From: Clostridium carboxidivorans P7
Lineage (GTDB): Bacteria > Bacillota > Clostridia > Clostridiales > Clostridiaceae
DNA: 64,000 nt
NCBI RefSeq assembly: GCF_001038625.1
Contig: NZ_CP011803.1
Span: 372,001-436,000 of the forward strand
Reading direction: 5' to 3'
The notes beneath the pieces were generated by a model. The model searched no databases. It worked only from the letters and a program-made list of their open reading frames with translations, and was not told where the DNA came from. A program made the position numbers and the translations under genes. This document shows positions 8,495-19,278 of this stretch, one piece after another (position 1 is the first letter of the stretch; every line of letters begins with the position of its first letter).

Positions 8495-9196
8495 GTGAAT
8501 GAAAAAATTCTTTTAGTGGATGATGAAAAGAGCATTTTAGATGTAGTTACTTATGCACTAAAAAAAGAAGGTTATTTTGTGGAAAGAGCTTATGATGGCA
8601 GAGAAGCACTTGATAAAGTGGAGGTTTATAAGCCGCATATAGTAGTTTTAGATTTAATGCTTCCTGTAATAAATGGATATGATGTCTGTAAAAGGTTAGA
8701 AGGTAAAAATATTGGAATTATTATGCTTACAGCAAAAGAAGATATTGTGGATAAGATACTTGGACTTGAACTTGGAGCAGATGATTATATGACTAAACCT
8801 TTTGATATTAGAGAGCTTATTGCAAGAATTAAGTCTCTTATAAGAAGGCTTGATAAAACTATTGATGAAGAAAAGGACAGTGGTGTTATAAATATAGGTG
8901 ATCTCAATATTAATAAAAAGAAGAGAACTGTAAGTATAAAAAATTCTCTGCTAGAATTTACACCTATGGAATTTGATTTATTGTATTTACTTCTTTCAAA
9001 TTCAGGTACAGTGTATTCTCGTGAGCAGATTTTAAATATAATATGGAATATGGATTATGCTGGAGGAACACGAACGGTAGATACACACATTCAGAGAATA
9101 AGGAAAAAGCTGGGTAATAATTATCAGGATTTAATACAAACGGTATATGGTATTGGCTATAAAGGGGTTGATGAATTAATTGAAAATGGGAATTAA
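8495..9196 (+). CDS. OmpR/PhoB-type response regulator
   Basis: The 233-residue protein has an N-terminal receiver domain: acidic pocket DDE at residues 9-11, phospho-acceptor Asp in VVLDLMLP at about residue 53, Thr in MLTAKED and Lys in MTKPF. A C-terminal winged-helix DNA-binding domain follows (EFTPMEFDLLYLLLSNSGTVYSREQ... and GGTRTVDTHIQRIRKKLG). It starts at GTG, 8 bases after GGAGGAA. The kinase gene overlaps its 3' end by 17 bases, so the two are translationally coupled partners. The target genes are not identified; the secreted-protein gene downstream is the closest candidate. Confidence 0.92.
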   Translation: MNEKILLVDDEKSILDVVTYALKKEGYFVERAYDGREALDKVEVYKPHIVVLDLMLPVINGYDVCKRLEGKNIGIIMLTAKEDIVDKILGLELGADDYMTKPFDIRELIARIKSLIRRLDKTIDEEKDSGVINIGDLNINKKKRTVSIKNSLLEFTPMEFDLLYLLLSNSGTVYSREQILNIIWNMDYAGGTRTVDTHIQRIRKKLGNNYQDLIQTVYGIGYKGVDELIENGN

Positions 9197-10634
9197 ATTT
9201 AAGCTAATATCTTTTACAGCTTCACTATTGCTTATTGTAATATTATTTTTAAACTTTTTTGTACTCAGTGGAATAAAGGAATATCAGGAAAAAGGGACAC
9301 AGGCTATTTTATTTAAGCAAAAAGATATGTTTGAAGAATATTTTAGCGAGCGAATGAGGTTGAATAAAAATGATGACTATAGTAATAGTTTAGCAAGAGG
9401 AAGCATTTTTAACAAAACATGGTTAAGGACTATACCTGCTAATATATATAATACAAAAGGAGAACTCCTTTCAGGATTTAAGACAGATGCAAAATTAAAC
9501 GAGAATGATAAGAAAAAAATCATGATAGACTATGCCAATAAAGATAAGGTTTCTTTTAAAGAAATTAAGGATGTAATATATTTCTATTCTCCAATTAAAT
9601 ATAATGGAAATACAGTAGCAATTTTAGAATTGGAATATTCAAACAAGGAAAATAACTTGTTTTACAATAATATAAAAAAATTATTTTATGGCATAGGTTT
9701 TTTGGTGTTAATACTTGGTATAGCTGTGGAAAGCTTTTATTTTTCTAGGTTAACCAGGGATATATATGAAATGAAAGATTTGGTGGAAGATATTCAAAAA
9801 GGTAAATTTAATAAAGTTCATAAAGTAAATCGAAATGATGAATTAGGTGAATTGAATAAAGGTCTTATATTTATGAGTGATACCATAGAACAAAACATTA
9901 AAGATCTTAAAGTTGAAAGAGATTCTTTAAGTAGAGCAGTAGAGAAATTAAAAGAGATGGACAAGCAACAAAAAGAGTTTATAGGAAATGTAACACATGA
10001 ATTTAAAACTCCAATTACTAGTATAAAGGCTTATGCAGATGTTATTGGAATGTATAAGGATGATATGAAATTAATCGAAGAAGGAACTTTAAGTATATCT
10101 AAAGACTGTGAGCGGCTTTCAAGCATGGTAGATAATGTATTGAATTTATCTGCTCTTGAAAAATATGATTTTGAAATTGAAAAAAGTGAAGTTAATTTAA
10201 GAAGATTATTGAATGAAACCTGTAAAGCAATGATGGCAAAAATAAAGAAAAATGGTTTGATTTTAAAATGTAATGCTGAAGATATTGATGCAAATTTGGA
10301 TGAAGAAAGTTTAAAACATGTTTTTATCAATTTAATTGACAATGCTATAAAATATAATAAGTTAAAGGGAAGTATAAATGTTGAATGTTATAAAAATGAC
10401 AAAGGCAGAATAATTATAAGTGTTGCAGATACTGGAATAGGTATGAGGGAAGAAGTGCTTACTAAAATTTTTGAACCGTTTTACAGGGCTGATAAACATA
10501 GAAGCCGTGAAACTGGAGGTGCTGGATTAGGATTAGCTTTAGTTAAGAAATTGGTTGAAAAACAAGGAGGAACTATAAGTGTAAATTCTAAGTTAAATGA
10601 AGGTACTACTTTTTGTGTTGAATTTTCTCCATAA
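9180..10634 (+). CDS. Sensor histidine kinase
   Basis: The 484-residue membrane kinase has TM1 at about residues 8-29, an extracytoplasmic sensor region to about residue 160, TM2 at about 164-185 and a HAMP linker. HisKA follows, with the phospho-acceptor His in NVTHEFKTPITS (about residue 274), then HATPase_c with the N box NLIDNAIKYN, G1 DTGIGM and G2 GGAGLGLALVKKL. It is coupled to the response regulator by a 17-base overlap and starts at TTG (9180) or at ATG 9186. The signal sensed is unknown. Confidence 0.92.
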   Translation: MKMGIKFKLISFTASLLLIVILFLNFFVLSGIKEYQEKGTQAILFKQKDMFEEYFSERMRLNKNDDYSNSLARGSIFNKTWLRTIPANIYNTKGELLSGFKTDAKLNENDKKKIMIDYANKDKVSFKEIKDVIYFYSPIKYNGNTVAILELEYSNKENNLFYNNIKKLFYGIGFLVLILGIAVESFYFSRLTRDIYEMKDLVEDIQKGKFNKVHKVNRNDELGELNKGLIFMSDTIEQNIKDLKVERDSLSRAVEKLKEMDKQQKEFIGNVTHEFKTPITSIKAYADVIGMYKDDMKLIEEGTLSISKDCERLSSMVDNVLNLSALEKYDFEIEKSEVNLRRLLNETCKAMMAKIKKNGLILKCNAEDIDANLDEESLKHVFINLIDNAIKYNKLKGSINVECYKNDKGRIIISVADTGIGMREEVLTKIFEPFYRADKHRSRETGGAGLGLALVKKLVEKQGGTISVNSKLNEGTTFCVEFSP

Positions 10635-10721
10635 AGTTTACAAGATTGTGACATTTATTCATAACTTTGTGAAAAAGTTTTGATAACATTAATTTATCAA
10701 TAACATAGGGGGTAAAATTCA

Positions 10722-12071
10722 ATGTTAGGTAAGAAAATTTTGGCTTTGATTTTAGTGGTAGGGGTTATAGGAGGTGTAGGTATATTTAAAGTAACCAGTG
10801 ATGTATCTGCTAAATCTACAAATAATATAAAAGTTATGGCATATAAGCCTTCTGCCAAAGTTAATGAAAATGGATATCAAATTGACAAGTATGAGAATAT
10901 TGAGAGTGCAGCATGGATGAATGAAAATGAGGTTTTGACTTTAACTAAAAAAAGTGAATTTAAAAATCCTGATTCTACTAGAATTATAAGATATTGCAGT
11001 ATATATAATTTAAATACGAAGAAATTTGAAGACTTTAAAAATGTTAATATAGATGAATTTTTAGGAGTGTCACCAGATAAGAAATATGTTCTCTATGCAG
11101 AAGCAAGGGTTATTCCTAAAATTGAAAGTGAAGAATGGAAAAAAGCCCTTGAATCAGGAGATCTTCTTCATAAAAATGTAAAATTATTAAATTTGTCTAC
11201 AGGCGAAATTAAAGATGTAAATACTGAAAAATTAAATAGCGATGCTCAATTCATATGGGTAAGTAGCAATAAAATCTTAGCAAATTATTTCAATCATTGG
11301 TCAGTAATTGATATAAATGGAAAGGTATATGCTGATGGAAATTATAATGGTGAAGAACATGATGATGCATGGATATCCGGTATAGATGATATTAAAGATT
11401 TAGGAAGCAGTGTAGAAGGTAAGTTTTATTATACTCAAAATAAAAATGGTAAAGAGGGAGTAAAAGTATGCTCCATAGATGTAAAAACTAGGGAAATAAA
11501 GGATATTTATTTCGATAAATATTCTTCCCATGCAGATAAAAAAGGAAAGATAATTATTATGGATAAGTTTGATAATAATGGTGATGCAATTAATGGAGTC
11601 TATACAAATAGAACTTTTGGAGCACTTATACTGAATGAATCTGGTAAAATAATTCAAAATCTTAAATTACCTAAAGGAAGAATAAGCTCAGGATCATTTA
11701 CATCTGATTACATACTTTCACCAGATGGAAGCAAAGCTGCCTATATAGAGAGTAATAATGAAATAAATAATAATAACAATAATGAAAAATCTGATGTGTC
11801 TGTTAAGGTTATAGATACCAAAACTGGAGACATAAAAGAGATAGTAAAAGCATCTAGTTTAAATGATAAAAATGAAGAAAATGATTATATTACAGTTAAG
11901 ATTAAAGACAAGGATGGTAATATTAAAGAAAAGAAAATTAAAAGAGTGCCTTGTATTTCAAATATTTGTTGGGATAGCACAGGAACCGCATTGTCCTTTA
12001 CCTATGGAAATTCTAGTGATGTGATTAACAAGAATAATATAAATACTTATGTAGTTACATTTGATAAATAA
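10722..12071 (+). CDS. Secreted or membrane-anchored protein, TolB/WD40-like repeats
   Basis: The 449-residue protein has an N-terminal signal anchor (LALILVVGVIGGVGIF). An all-beta body contains recurring blocks of the type 'aaWm.eneVLtl', 'LGVSPDKKYVLYAE', 'YILSPDGSKAAYIE' and 'CWDSTGTALSFTYG', as in propeller proteins related to TolB. No catalytic motif is visible. It lies 88 bases after the two-component system and may be regulated by it or serve as its input. AGGGGGT precedes the ATG. A propeller fold is likely; the function is unknown. Confidence 0.65.
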   Translation: MLGKKILALILVVGVIGGVGIFKVTSDVSAKSTNNIKVMAYKPSAKVNENGYQIDKYENIESAAWMNENEVLTLTKKSEFKNPDSTRIIRYCSIYNLNTKKFEDFKNVNIDEFLGVSPDKKYVLYAEARVIPKIESEEWKKALESGDLLHKNVKLLNLSTGEIKDVNTEKLNSDAQFIWVSSNKILANYFNHWSVIDINGKVYADGNYNGEEHDDAWISGIDDIKDLGSSVEGKFYYTQNKNGKEGVKVCSIDVKTREIKDIYFDKYSSHADKKGKIIIMDKFDNNGDAINGVYTNRTFGALILNESGKIIQNLKLPKGRISSGSFTSDYILSPDGSKAAYIESNNEINNNNNNEKSDVSVKVIDTKTGDIKEIVKASSLNDKNEENDYITVKIKDKDGNIKEKKIKRVPCISNICWDSTGTALSFTYGNSSDVINKNNINTYVVTFDK

Positions 12072-12346
12072 TAAATTTATTTTGTAAATATGTAAAAATT
12101 AAGATACAGAATAATCTGTGTAAAATTTATAAGAATAGCATAATATTTTTATAGTTTTTATACAGATTACATTTTTTTTGATAAATATTTAGCATAAATT
12201 AGTATTACTTGATATGATTAAAGTTACATTCTTTCAACTTAAAAGTACTACCATAAATAAGCATTTATATAAGTTTTTGTTTAAATACATGGAATTAAAT
12301 GGTATAATCTACTTAATATTTATATAATGAAAGGATGTGATTTTGT

Positions 12347-14461
12347 TTGAAAAGAAGTAATGCTAAAATAATCTCAACAACCTTTATAATTTTATTATCA
12401 ATTTTCTGCTTTTTTAAAAGTACTCCAGTAAAAGCAGATTCTTTAACTGCAAAATATAGCATGGATATTGAACTTAATGGTGCCAAGAAAACTTTAGCAG
12501 GAAAAGAAAACGTTTCCGTTCACAATTCTAGCGGTGCTGATCTTAAAGAACTTGTATTTCATTTATATCCAGATTTATATAACAAAAGAGAAACAATGCC
12601 TTTCTCCTATACTAATACAAAAAATGTACCTTTAACAGAAGAGGAAAAAGGTGATATATCTATTGAAAAGGTATTGATAAATGGTGAAGACACAAAATTC
12701 ACTGAAGATAATGAGATTCTTAAGATAAATTTAGAAAAAAATCTTAAGAAAAATGATAATGTAAACGTTTCTATACAATTTAGTTTAAAGATTCCAAAGG
12801 GAACTTCTAGACTTAGCTATTTTAATGATGTATATTCATTAGCAGATTGGTATCCAGTACTGTCTATTTATGATTTGAAAGAAAATAGATGGGATGAAAC
12901 TAAATTCTATCCTATAGGAGAATCAAATTATAGTGATGTTTCAGAATATGATATAAATATAAAAGTTCCAAAGGACTTTGTAGTAGTTTCTACTGGAAAA
13001 GAAAAAGAAATATCTTCAACAGATAACAAAAAGGTTATAAATTTAACTGCAAAAAATGCAAGAGACTTCATAATAATGATAAGTCCTTATTTTAAATGTA
13101 TATCGAAGGAAATAGATGGAATAAAGGTCAATAGTTATTATTTATCTACAGATGATAAATCACTTGTAGATATAGCTCAAAGTGTATTGGATGCTTCAGT
13201 AAATGCAATGAAATTTTTCAGCCAGCAATTTGGCAAATATCCTTATGATGAGTTCGATATTGTTGAATCTTATTATGAGGGTGGAGCCATGGAGTATCCT
13301 GAACTTATTCAAATGCCAAAGTATGTAACAAGTATTGAAATTCAAACTCCATCAACTAAAAGATATATTGATGCTAAACCTTCTATAATTCAAGGAGCTA
13401 TTCATGAGTTATGTCATCAATGGTGGTATGTCACAGTAGGAAATAATGAGTATAAAGAACCTTTTTTAGATGAGTCATTTGCTACTTTTTTTACTGCATA
13501 TTATTTTGAAAAATGTGAAGGACAATATTCTCCTAATGCTGTACTTCGAAGTTTAAGATATAGTTTTTCTAAACTAGCTGAAATTAACCCCAAGATATTA
13601 AATTTACCTTGTGCAGGTTCAAGTGTGGACAAGTTTGGAAATGATAAGACATCATATGTTCAGGCAATTTATGTTAGAGCACCTTTAATATTGGAAGATT
13701 TAAGAAAGATGGTTGGCCAGGATAGCTTTTTGAAAATAATGCAGACATATTTTAAAGAATATAAGTTTAAAAATTCATCTATAGAAGGATTTTTAAATAT
13801 AATTGAAAAACAAGCTGGATCAAAAATTAGAGATTATATAGGTGATGAAATTTATTCAGGGGAATATAAGGCAGAAAATTTAAAGCCTACTGATGAGGAA
13901 ATAAATCAAATTAAACATGAGACATTAAAAGAGAAAATAAAAGCTTCAGAACAGGCCAATGGAAGTGTTCTTGGAAGTTTACTTTTGAGAGTTGAAAATG
14001 GTGAAAAAGCAATAATAGTTAAACCTTCTTCTCTTACTAAGGAAGAGGAAGCTTTTGTTAATAGTAAATTAAAAAGTTATTTTGGAAATTCTTATAATAA
14101 GCTGTCAATTCAATCAGATAATAGTGTAACTGAAAATGAGCTTAAAAATAGTAATATTGTACTTATAGGAAACCCCTGGAACAATAAAATATTTAGCTTA
14201 ATGGCAAATAATATTCCACTTTCTATAAATAAAACAAGAGTATTTGCTCAGAGTTTTTCAGAAAATAGTGATAGTGTCAGCGGAATATTTTCAGCAAAGA
14301 ATCCTAAAAATGATCAAAATATTATGCTAGCTATATTTTGGACAAAGGATGTATCAACAGATTTTTATTTTGATACCTATGCAAATCCTGAAAGTATAAT
14401 GATAGAATCTCAGTTTATACTATCAATAGACAATAAAAGAATTGAAACAGGAAAGTTTTAG
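12347..14461 (+). CDS. Secreted M1-family metallopeptidase
   Basis: The 704-residue protein has an N-terminal signal peptide and a beta-rich N-terminal domain (residues about 35-240). The gluzincin catalytic domain has HELCHQWW at about residues 353-360 and a second zinc Glu in FLDESFA 19 residues after the first His of the HExxH, as in M1 aminopeptidases. The substrate-binding GAMEY motif occurs as GGAMEYPEL (about residue 315). The last ~170 residues form a domain without recognised motifs. It starts at TTG with AAAGGATGTG upstream. It probably trims peptides outside the membrane. Confidence 0.85.
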   Translation: MKRSNAKIISTTFIILLSIFCFFKSTPVKADSLTAKYSMDIELNGAKKTLAGKENVSVHNSSGADLKELVFHLYPDLYNKRETMPFSYTNTKNVPLTEEEKGDISIEKVLINGEDTKFTEDNEILKINLEKNLKKNDNVNVSIQFSLKIPKGTSRLSYFNDVYSLADWYPVLSIYDLKENRWDETKFYPIGESNYSDVSEYDINIKVPKDFVVVSTGKEKEISSTDNKKVINLTAKNARDFIIMISPYFKCISKEIDGIKVNSYYLSTDDKSLVDIAQSVLDASVNAMKFFSQQFGKYPYDEFDIVESYYEGGAMEYPELIQMPKYVTSIEIQTPSTKRYIDAKPSIIQGAIHELCHQWWYVTVGNNEYKEPFLDESFATFFTAYYFEKCEGQYSPNAVLRSLRYSFSKLAEINPKILNLPCAGSSVDKFGNDKTSYVQAIYVRAPLILEDLRKMVGQDSFLKIMQTYFKEYKFKNSSIEGFLNIIEKQAGSKIRDYIGDEIYSGEYKAENLKPTDEEINQIKHETLKEKIKASEQANGSVLGSLLLRVENGEKAIIVKPSSLTKEEEAFVNSKLKSYFGNSYNKLSIQSDNSVTENELKNSNIVLIGNPWNNKIFSLMANNIPLSINKTRVFAQSFSENSDSVSGIFSAKNPKNDQNIMLAIFWTKDVSTDFYFDTYANPESIMIESQFILSIDNKRIETGKF

Positions 14462-14674
14462 ATATAGTAAATTAATCTTATTTAAAGATGAAATCTTTAA
14501 TTTTTTAAATTAATCAATATTATGATATCTAGAGTCTTTTATAGTATAAGCTATGGAAGACTTTATATATTTCATTTCCTTTTAATTATATGCCTAAGTT
14601 ATATTTTGCTCAAAAATAGTAATAAATATAAATCTTAAAAACAGTATAAATAGTATATAGAACAAATATAAAGG

Positions 14675-14720
14675 AGGTATAGGGGCATTCTTTATAAAGG
14701 CGTTCTCCTATACCTTTTTT
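14675..14720 (+). terminator. Rho-independent terminator upstream of polC
   Basis: Stem AGGTATAGG / CCTATACCT with a G/C-richer inner part and a following run of six T. The rest of 14462-14797 holds only AT-rich sequence and the polC promoter. Confidence 0.7.
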
Positions 14721-14726
14721 TAATAC

Positions 14727-14756
14727 ATGACAAAGTACAATTTTATCTTATATAAT
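14727..14756 (+). promoter_or_regulatory. Candidate sigma-A promoter of polC
   Basis: ATGACA at 14727-14732 (one base off TTGACA at each of few positions), an 18-base spacer and a perfect TATAAT at 14751-14756. The start of polC is 41 bases downstream. Confidence 0.55.
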
Positions 14757-14797
14757 AGTAACATGCTAAAAATTTTTGGGAGAAGGTTAAAAATAGT

Positions 14798-17700
14798 ATG
14801 AAGAAAATAAATGAAATTTTTAGTGATTGTGAACTAGAGGGAAACATAAATACTGCCATTGTAGAATCTGTAGTCTTAAGCAAAAAAACCAAAACTCTGG
14901 AAATGAAAATTAGCTCAGATAAATATATTGAAATAGAAGAATTTGAGCATCTTAATAAGTTTATAAGACAAAGATTTGCTTTAAATGATTCTAGAATTGC
15001 TGTAAAGTATGCCGAGGGAACCGATAAAAAGCCTATAGAGAAAGAATTGAAGAATATAGTATTTTTTGTGGCAAACAGATATCCTGCTTTAAAAGCAGTG
15101 ATGAATAGTAGTGAATATGAAGTGGCAGAAGATACTATAAATTTTAATTTTAAAATTCCAGTATCAGGCTTTTTAAAAACTATGGATTATGATAAAAAAA
15201 TTCATAAAGTAATAAAAAACCTCTATGGTACAGATTACAAAATAAGTTTCGTTGATAAATTAAGCAGTGAAGAATTATTAAAAATGGCAGAGGATAAACG
15301 TGCAAGTGAAATGCTGTTTATTAAGAAAGAAATTAATAACAGCGTAATAGCTAAGGAGGAGACCCCTAAATTACCTAAGAAAGTTGTAGAAAAGAAACAG
15401 GAAGTAAAAGCAGAAGCTGCCATGAAAAAAGGAACTTCATGCTTGATATTAGGTAGAAATCCTAATATTAAGGAACCTATAGTAAAAATTACTGACATTA
15501 CACCTGATGAAGGCAGAATAGCTATAGAAGGTGAAATATCAAATATAGAACCAAAGGAATTAAGAAGTGGAAAAACATTAATTTCCTTTGATTTGTATGA
15601 TGGATCAAGTTCAATTACATGTAAGGTATTCTGTAAACCTGGTGAGGATAGTGGGGTATTATCAAGGCTTAAAAAGGCTAAGGGTGTTAGACTTGCTGGA
15701 AATTCAGGATATAGCAAGTTTTCTCAGGAAATTGAGGTTATTGCCAATACTGTAATTGAAACAGAGGGTATGAAGAAGGTTAAGAGACAAGATAAGTCAG
15801 AGATGAAGAGGGTAGAACTTCACATGCATACACAAATGAGTCAAATGGATGCTATGACTAGTGCTACTGATTTGATTAAAAGGGCCATGAGCTGGGGAAT
15901 GAAATCTATTGCCATAACAGACCATGGAGTAGTGCAGGCTTTTCCAGAAGCACATAAGCTTTTAGGAAGGGATAATCCAGACATGAAGATTATATATGGA
16001 GTGGAAGCTTATTTGGCGCCTGATAAAAAGCCATCTGTAACAAATATAAAGGGACAGAGCATTGATACTACATATTGTGTGTTGGATTTGGAAACTACAG
16101 GCTTTTCTCCAGTAATAGAAAAAATTACTGAAATAGGAATTATGAAAATTAAAGATGGAAAGGTAATAGATAAATTTAGCTGTTTTGTAAATCCGAAGAA
16201 ACCTATTCCACCAAGGGTTGTGGAAGTTACTAATATAACTGACGACATGGTAAGAGATGCAGAAACTATAGAACAGGTATTTCCTAAAATGCTTGATTTT
16301 ATTAAAGATAGTGTTTTAGTTGCTCATAATGCTGAATTCGATATAGGGTTTTTAAAGCATAATGCTAGAGTTTTAGGATATGATTTCGATTTTACATATC
16401 TAGATACTTTGACCTTAGCACAAGAACTCTTCCCTGATTTTAAAACTTATAAATTAGGAAGAATTGCTAAAAACCTTGGTATAAAGGTGGAGGTTGCTCA
16501 TAGAGCATTAGACGACGTAGATACCACTGTTAAGATATTTAATGTAATGCTTGAAAAGTTAAAAGAAAGAGGAGCAGAAACTCTTCAGGATGTGGATGTA
16601 TATGGTTCTGATGAGGCTGCTAAAAAGGAAGAATACAAGAAGCTAAAAACCTATCATGCAATAATATTGGCAAAGGATTATGTAGGCTTAAAGAATTTGT
16701 ATAAGTTGGTATCCTATTCTCATTTGGATTATTTTTATAAAAAGCCGCGTATATTGAAAAGCATGTACAAAAAATATTCTGAAGGCTTAATCCTTGGTAG
16801 TGCCTGTAGTGAAGGTGAATTATATCAAGCAATATTACTTGGAAAATCTGATGAGCAAATAGAGGCTATTGCACAGGATTATGATTATTTGGAAATACAG
16901 CCTTTAGGAAATAATGATTATTTGGTAAGACAAGAACAGGTACCAAACAAAGAATATCTAAAGAAAATTAATAAAAAAATTATAGCATTAGCAGAAAAAT
17001 TCAATAAACCTGTAGTGGCAACAGGAGATGTTCACTTCATGGACCCTGAAGATGAGATATACAGACGTATACTAGAAGCTGGTCAGGGTTTTAAGGATGC
17101 AGATAATCAGGCTCCTTTATATTTAAGAACTACTGAAGAGATGCTTCAGGAATTCTCCTATTTGGGGGAAGAAAAGGCTTATGAAGTGGTAGTTACAAAC
17201 ACTAATAAGATAGCAGATATGTGTGAGCAGATTAGTCCTATTTCACCAGAAAAATGTCCACCGCATATAGATGGCTGTGAACAGACTATTAAGGATATAG
17301 CTTATGAAAAGGCACATGAGCTATATGGAGATCCGCTGCCAGAAATTGTTCAGACTAGATTAGATAAAGAGTTGGAATCAATTATAAAAAATGGATTCTC
17401 TGTAATGTATATTATAGCTCAAAAGTTGGTATGGAAATCAAATGACGATGGCTATTTGGTAGGTTCTAGAGGATCTGTTGGTTCCTCCTTTGTTGCAAAC
17501 ATGACTGGTATAACAGAAGTAAATGCACTGCCTCCACACTATAGGTGCCCTAGCTGCAAGCATTCGGATTTTTCAGATTATGGTGTTAAAAATGGCTTTG
17601 ACTTACCAGATAAAGTATGTCCTGTTTGTGGAGAAAAACTGGTTAAGGATGGTATAGATATACCATTTGAAACTTTTTTGGGTTTTAATGGAGATAAGGA

Positions 17701-19147
17701 GCCAGATATAGATTTAAACTTTTCAGGAGAATATCAGGCAAAAGCTCATAAATATACAGAAGTTATATTTGGAAAAGGCACAACTTTTAAGGCTGGAACT
17801 ATAGGTACTATAGCAGAAAAAACAGCCTTTGGTTATGTGAAAAAATATTATGATGAAAAAAATGTTCCAGTAAATAAGGCAGAAATAACCAGGATTGCAG
17901 TAGGATGTACAGGAATAAAGAGAACTACAGGACAGCATCCGGGAGGAATCATAGTTGTTCCAAAGGGGCGTGAAATATTTGAATTTTGCCCTGTTCAGCA
18001 TCCTGCAGATGATTCTAATTCAGATATTATAACAACACATTTTGATTATCACTCCATTGACCAGAACCTATTGAAGCTTGATATACTGGGGCATGACGAT
18101 CCCACAGTTATAAGAATGCTTCAGGATATAACAGGAGTGAATCCACATGAGATACCTATGGATGATAAGGAGACTATGTCCATATTCTCATCCACTGAGG
18201 CTTTAGGAGTAACACCAGAACAGATAAATTCAAAGGTAGGAACTTTTGGTATTCCTGAATTTGGTACTAAGTTTGTACGAGGAATGCTTTTAGATACAAT
18301 GCCAAAAGCATTTTCAGATTTGATATGTATATCAGGACTTTCACATGGTACTGATGTATGGCTTGGAAATGCAAAGGACTTAATTGATCAGGGAGTAGTT
18401 ACCTTAAGCGAAGCAGTGTGTACCAGAGATGATATTATGATTTATCTTATCAAAAAAGGTTTGCCAAACAATACTGCCTTTAAGATAATGGAGCTTGTAC
18501 GTAAGGGAAAAGCATTAAAAGATCCTGCAAAATGGGCAGAATATGAAGCTTTAATGAGAGAACATGATGTTCCTGAATGGTATATAGATTCTTGTAGGAA
18601 GATAAAATACATGTTCCCTAAGGCTCATGCTGCAGCTTATGTAATGATGGCTTTTAGAATAGCTTGGTTTAAGGTTCATATACCTAAGGCTTATTATGCA
18701 GCATACTTTACCATTAGAGCAAAGTCCTTTGACAGTGAATTCATGATATTTGGCAAAGAAAAAGTTAGAGAAAAAATGAAGGAAATTGAAATGATGGGCA
18801 ATCAAGCTACCCCTAAGGATAAAGATATGTACGATGATTTAGAAATAGTTTTGGAAATGTATGAGAGAGGTTTTAAGTTCCTTCCAATTGATTTATATAA
18901 ATCCAATGCTACTAAATTTATAGTAGAAGAGGAAGGGCTAAGGCCACCTATAAATAGTATATCTGGAATGGGAAATGTAGCAGCAGAAGGTATATATAAT
19001 GCGGCCAAGGAAGAGACCTTCAGCTCTATAGAGGATGTAAAGAAACGCTCTAAAATTGGTAATTCTGCTATAGAATTACTTAAAAAGTTTGGCTGTTTAA
19101 AAGGTCTTCCTCAAAGTAATCAAATGTGCTTTTTTGATGTAATTTAA
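14798..19147 (+). CDS. polC: DNA polymerase III alpha subunit, PolC type
   Basis: At 1449 residues it matches Gram-positive PolC (B. subtilis 1437). In order: an N-terminal domain, an OB fold (about 225-330), and a PHP domain (HMHTQMSQMD at about 341) that is interrupted by the 3'-5' exonuclease. The exonuclease has DLETTG at about 430, HNAEFDIGF at about 511 and HRALDDVDTT at about 568. Then come the polymerase core with GSRGSVGSSFVANM (about 889), a zinc-binding loop with CPSCKH and CPVCGEKL (about 918-950), and the catalytic PDIDLNFSGEYQ (about 969). It is the leading-strand replicase with built-in proofreading. All key acidic residues are visible. It stands alone between terminators with its own promoter. 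Confidence 0.98.
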   Translation: MKKINEIFSDCELEGNINTAIVESVVLSKKTKTLEMKISSDKYIEIEEFEHLNKFIRQRFALNDSRIAVKYAEGTDKKPIEKELKNIVFFVANRYPALKAVMNSSEYEVAEDTINFNFKIPVSGFLKTMDYDKKIHKVIKNLYGTDYKISFVDKLSSEELLKMAEDKRASEMLFIKKEINNSVIAKEETPKLPKKVVEKKQEVKAEAAMKKGTSCLILGRNPNIKEPIVKITDITPDEGRIAIEGEISNIEPKELRSGKTLISFDLYDGSSSITCKVFCKPGEDSGVLSRLKKAKGVRLAGNSGYSKFSQEIEVIANTVIETEGMKKVKRQDKSEMKRVELHMHTQMSQMDAMTSATDLIKRAMSWGMKSIAITDHGVVQAFPEAHKLLGRDNPDMKIIYGVEAYLAPDKKPSVTNIKGQSIDTTYCVLDLETTGFSPVIEKITEIGIMKIKDGKVIDKFSCFVNPKKPIPPRVVEVTNITDDMVRDAETIEQVFPKMLDFIKDSVLVAHNAEFDIGFLKHNARVLGYDFDFTYLDTLTLAQELFPDFKTYKLGRIAKNLGIKVEVAHRALDDVDTTVKIFNVMLEKLKERGAETLQDVDVYGSDEAAKKEEYKKLKTYHAIILAKDYVGLKNLYKLVSYSHLDYFYKKPRILKSMYKKYSEGLILGSACSEGELYQAILLGKSDEQIEAIAQDYDYLEIQPLGNNDYLVRQEQVPNKEYLKKINKKIIALAEKFNKPVVATGDVHFMDPEDEIYRRILEAGQGFKDADNQAPLYLRTTEEMLQEFSYLGEEKAYEVVVTNTNKIADMCEQISPISPEKCPPHIDGCEQTIKDIAYEKAHELYGDPLPEIVQTRLDKELESIIKNGFSVMYIIAQKLVWKSNDDGYLVGSRGSVGSSFVANMTGITEVNALPPHYRCPSCKHSDFSDYGVKNGFDLPDKVCPVCGEKLVKDGIDIPFETFLGFNGDKEPDIDLNFSGEYQAKAHKYTEVIFGKGTTFKAGTIGTIAEKTAFGYVKKYYDEKNVPVNKAEITRIAVGCTGIKRTTGQHPGGIIVVPKGREIFEFCPVQHPADDSNSDIITTHFDYHSIDQNLLKLDILGHDDPTVIRMLQDITGVNPHEIPMDDKETMSIFSSTEALGVTPEQINSKVGTFGIPEFGTKFVRGMLLDTMPKAFSDLICISGLSHGTDVWLGNAKDLIDQGVVTLSEAVCTRDDIMIYLIKKGLPNNTAFKIMELVRKGKALKDPAKWAEYEALMREHDVPEWYIDSCRKIKYMFPKAHAAAYVMMAFRIAWFKVHIPKAYYAAYFTIRAKSFDSEFMIFGKEKVREKMKEIEMMGNQATPKDKDMYDDLEIVLEMYERGFKFLPIDLYKSNATKFIVEEEGLRPPINSISGMGNVAAEGIYNAAKEETFSSIEDVKKRSKIGNSAIELLKKFGCLKGLPQSNQMCFFDVI

Positions 19148-19217
19148 TTTTATAAGAAAGTACAATTTTTGAAATGATATCATGTGAGGAATATTAAAAA
19201 AGTAATATTAAGATTTT

Positions 19218-19254
19218 AAAAGCTGATTTCTGTATTGTACAGGAATCAGCTTTT
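19218..19254. terminator. Terminator between polC and the convergent LysR gene
   Basis: Stem AAAAGCTGATTTCTGTA / TACAGGAATCAGCTTTT with one G-U pair, short loop, A tract on the left and T tract on the right. It can act in both directions. Confidence 0.75.
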
Positions 19255-19278
19255 ATTGTTTATAGGCATAGAATATTT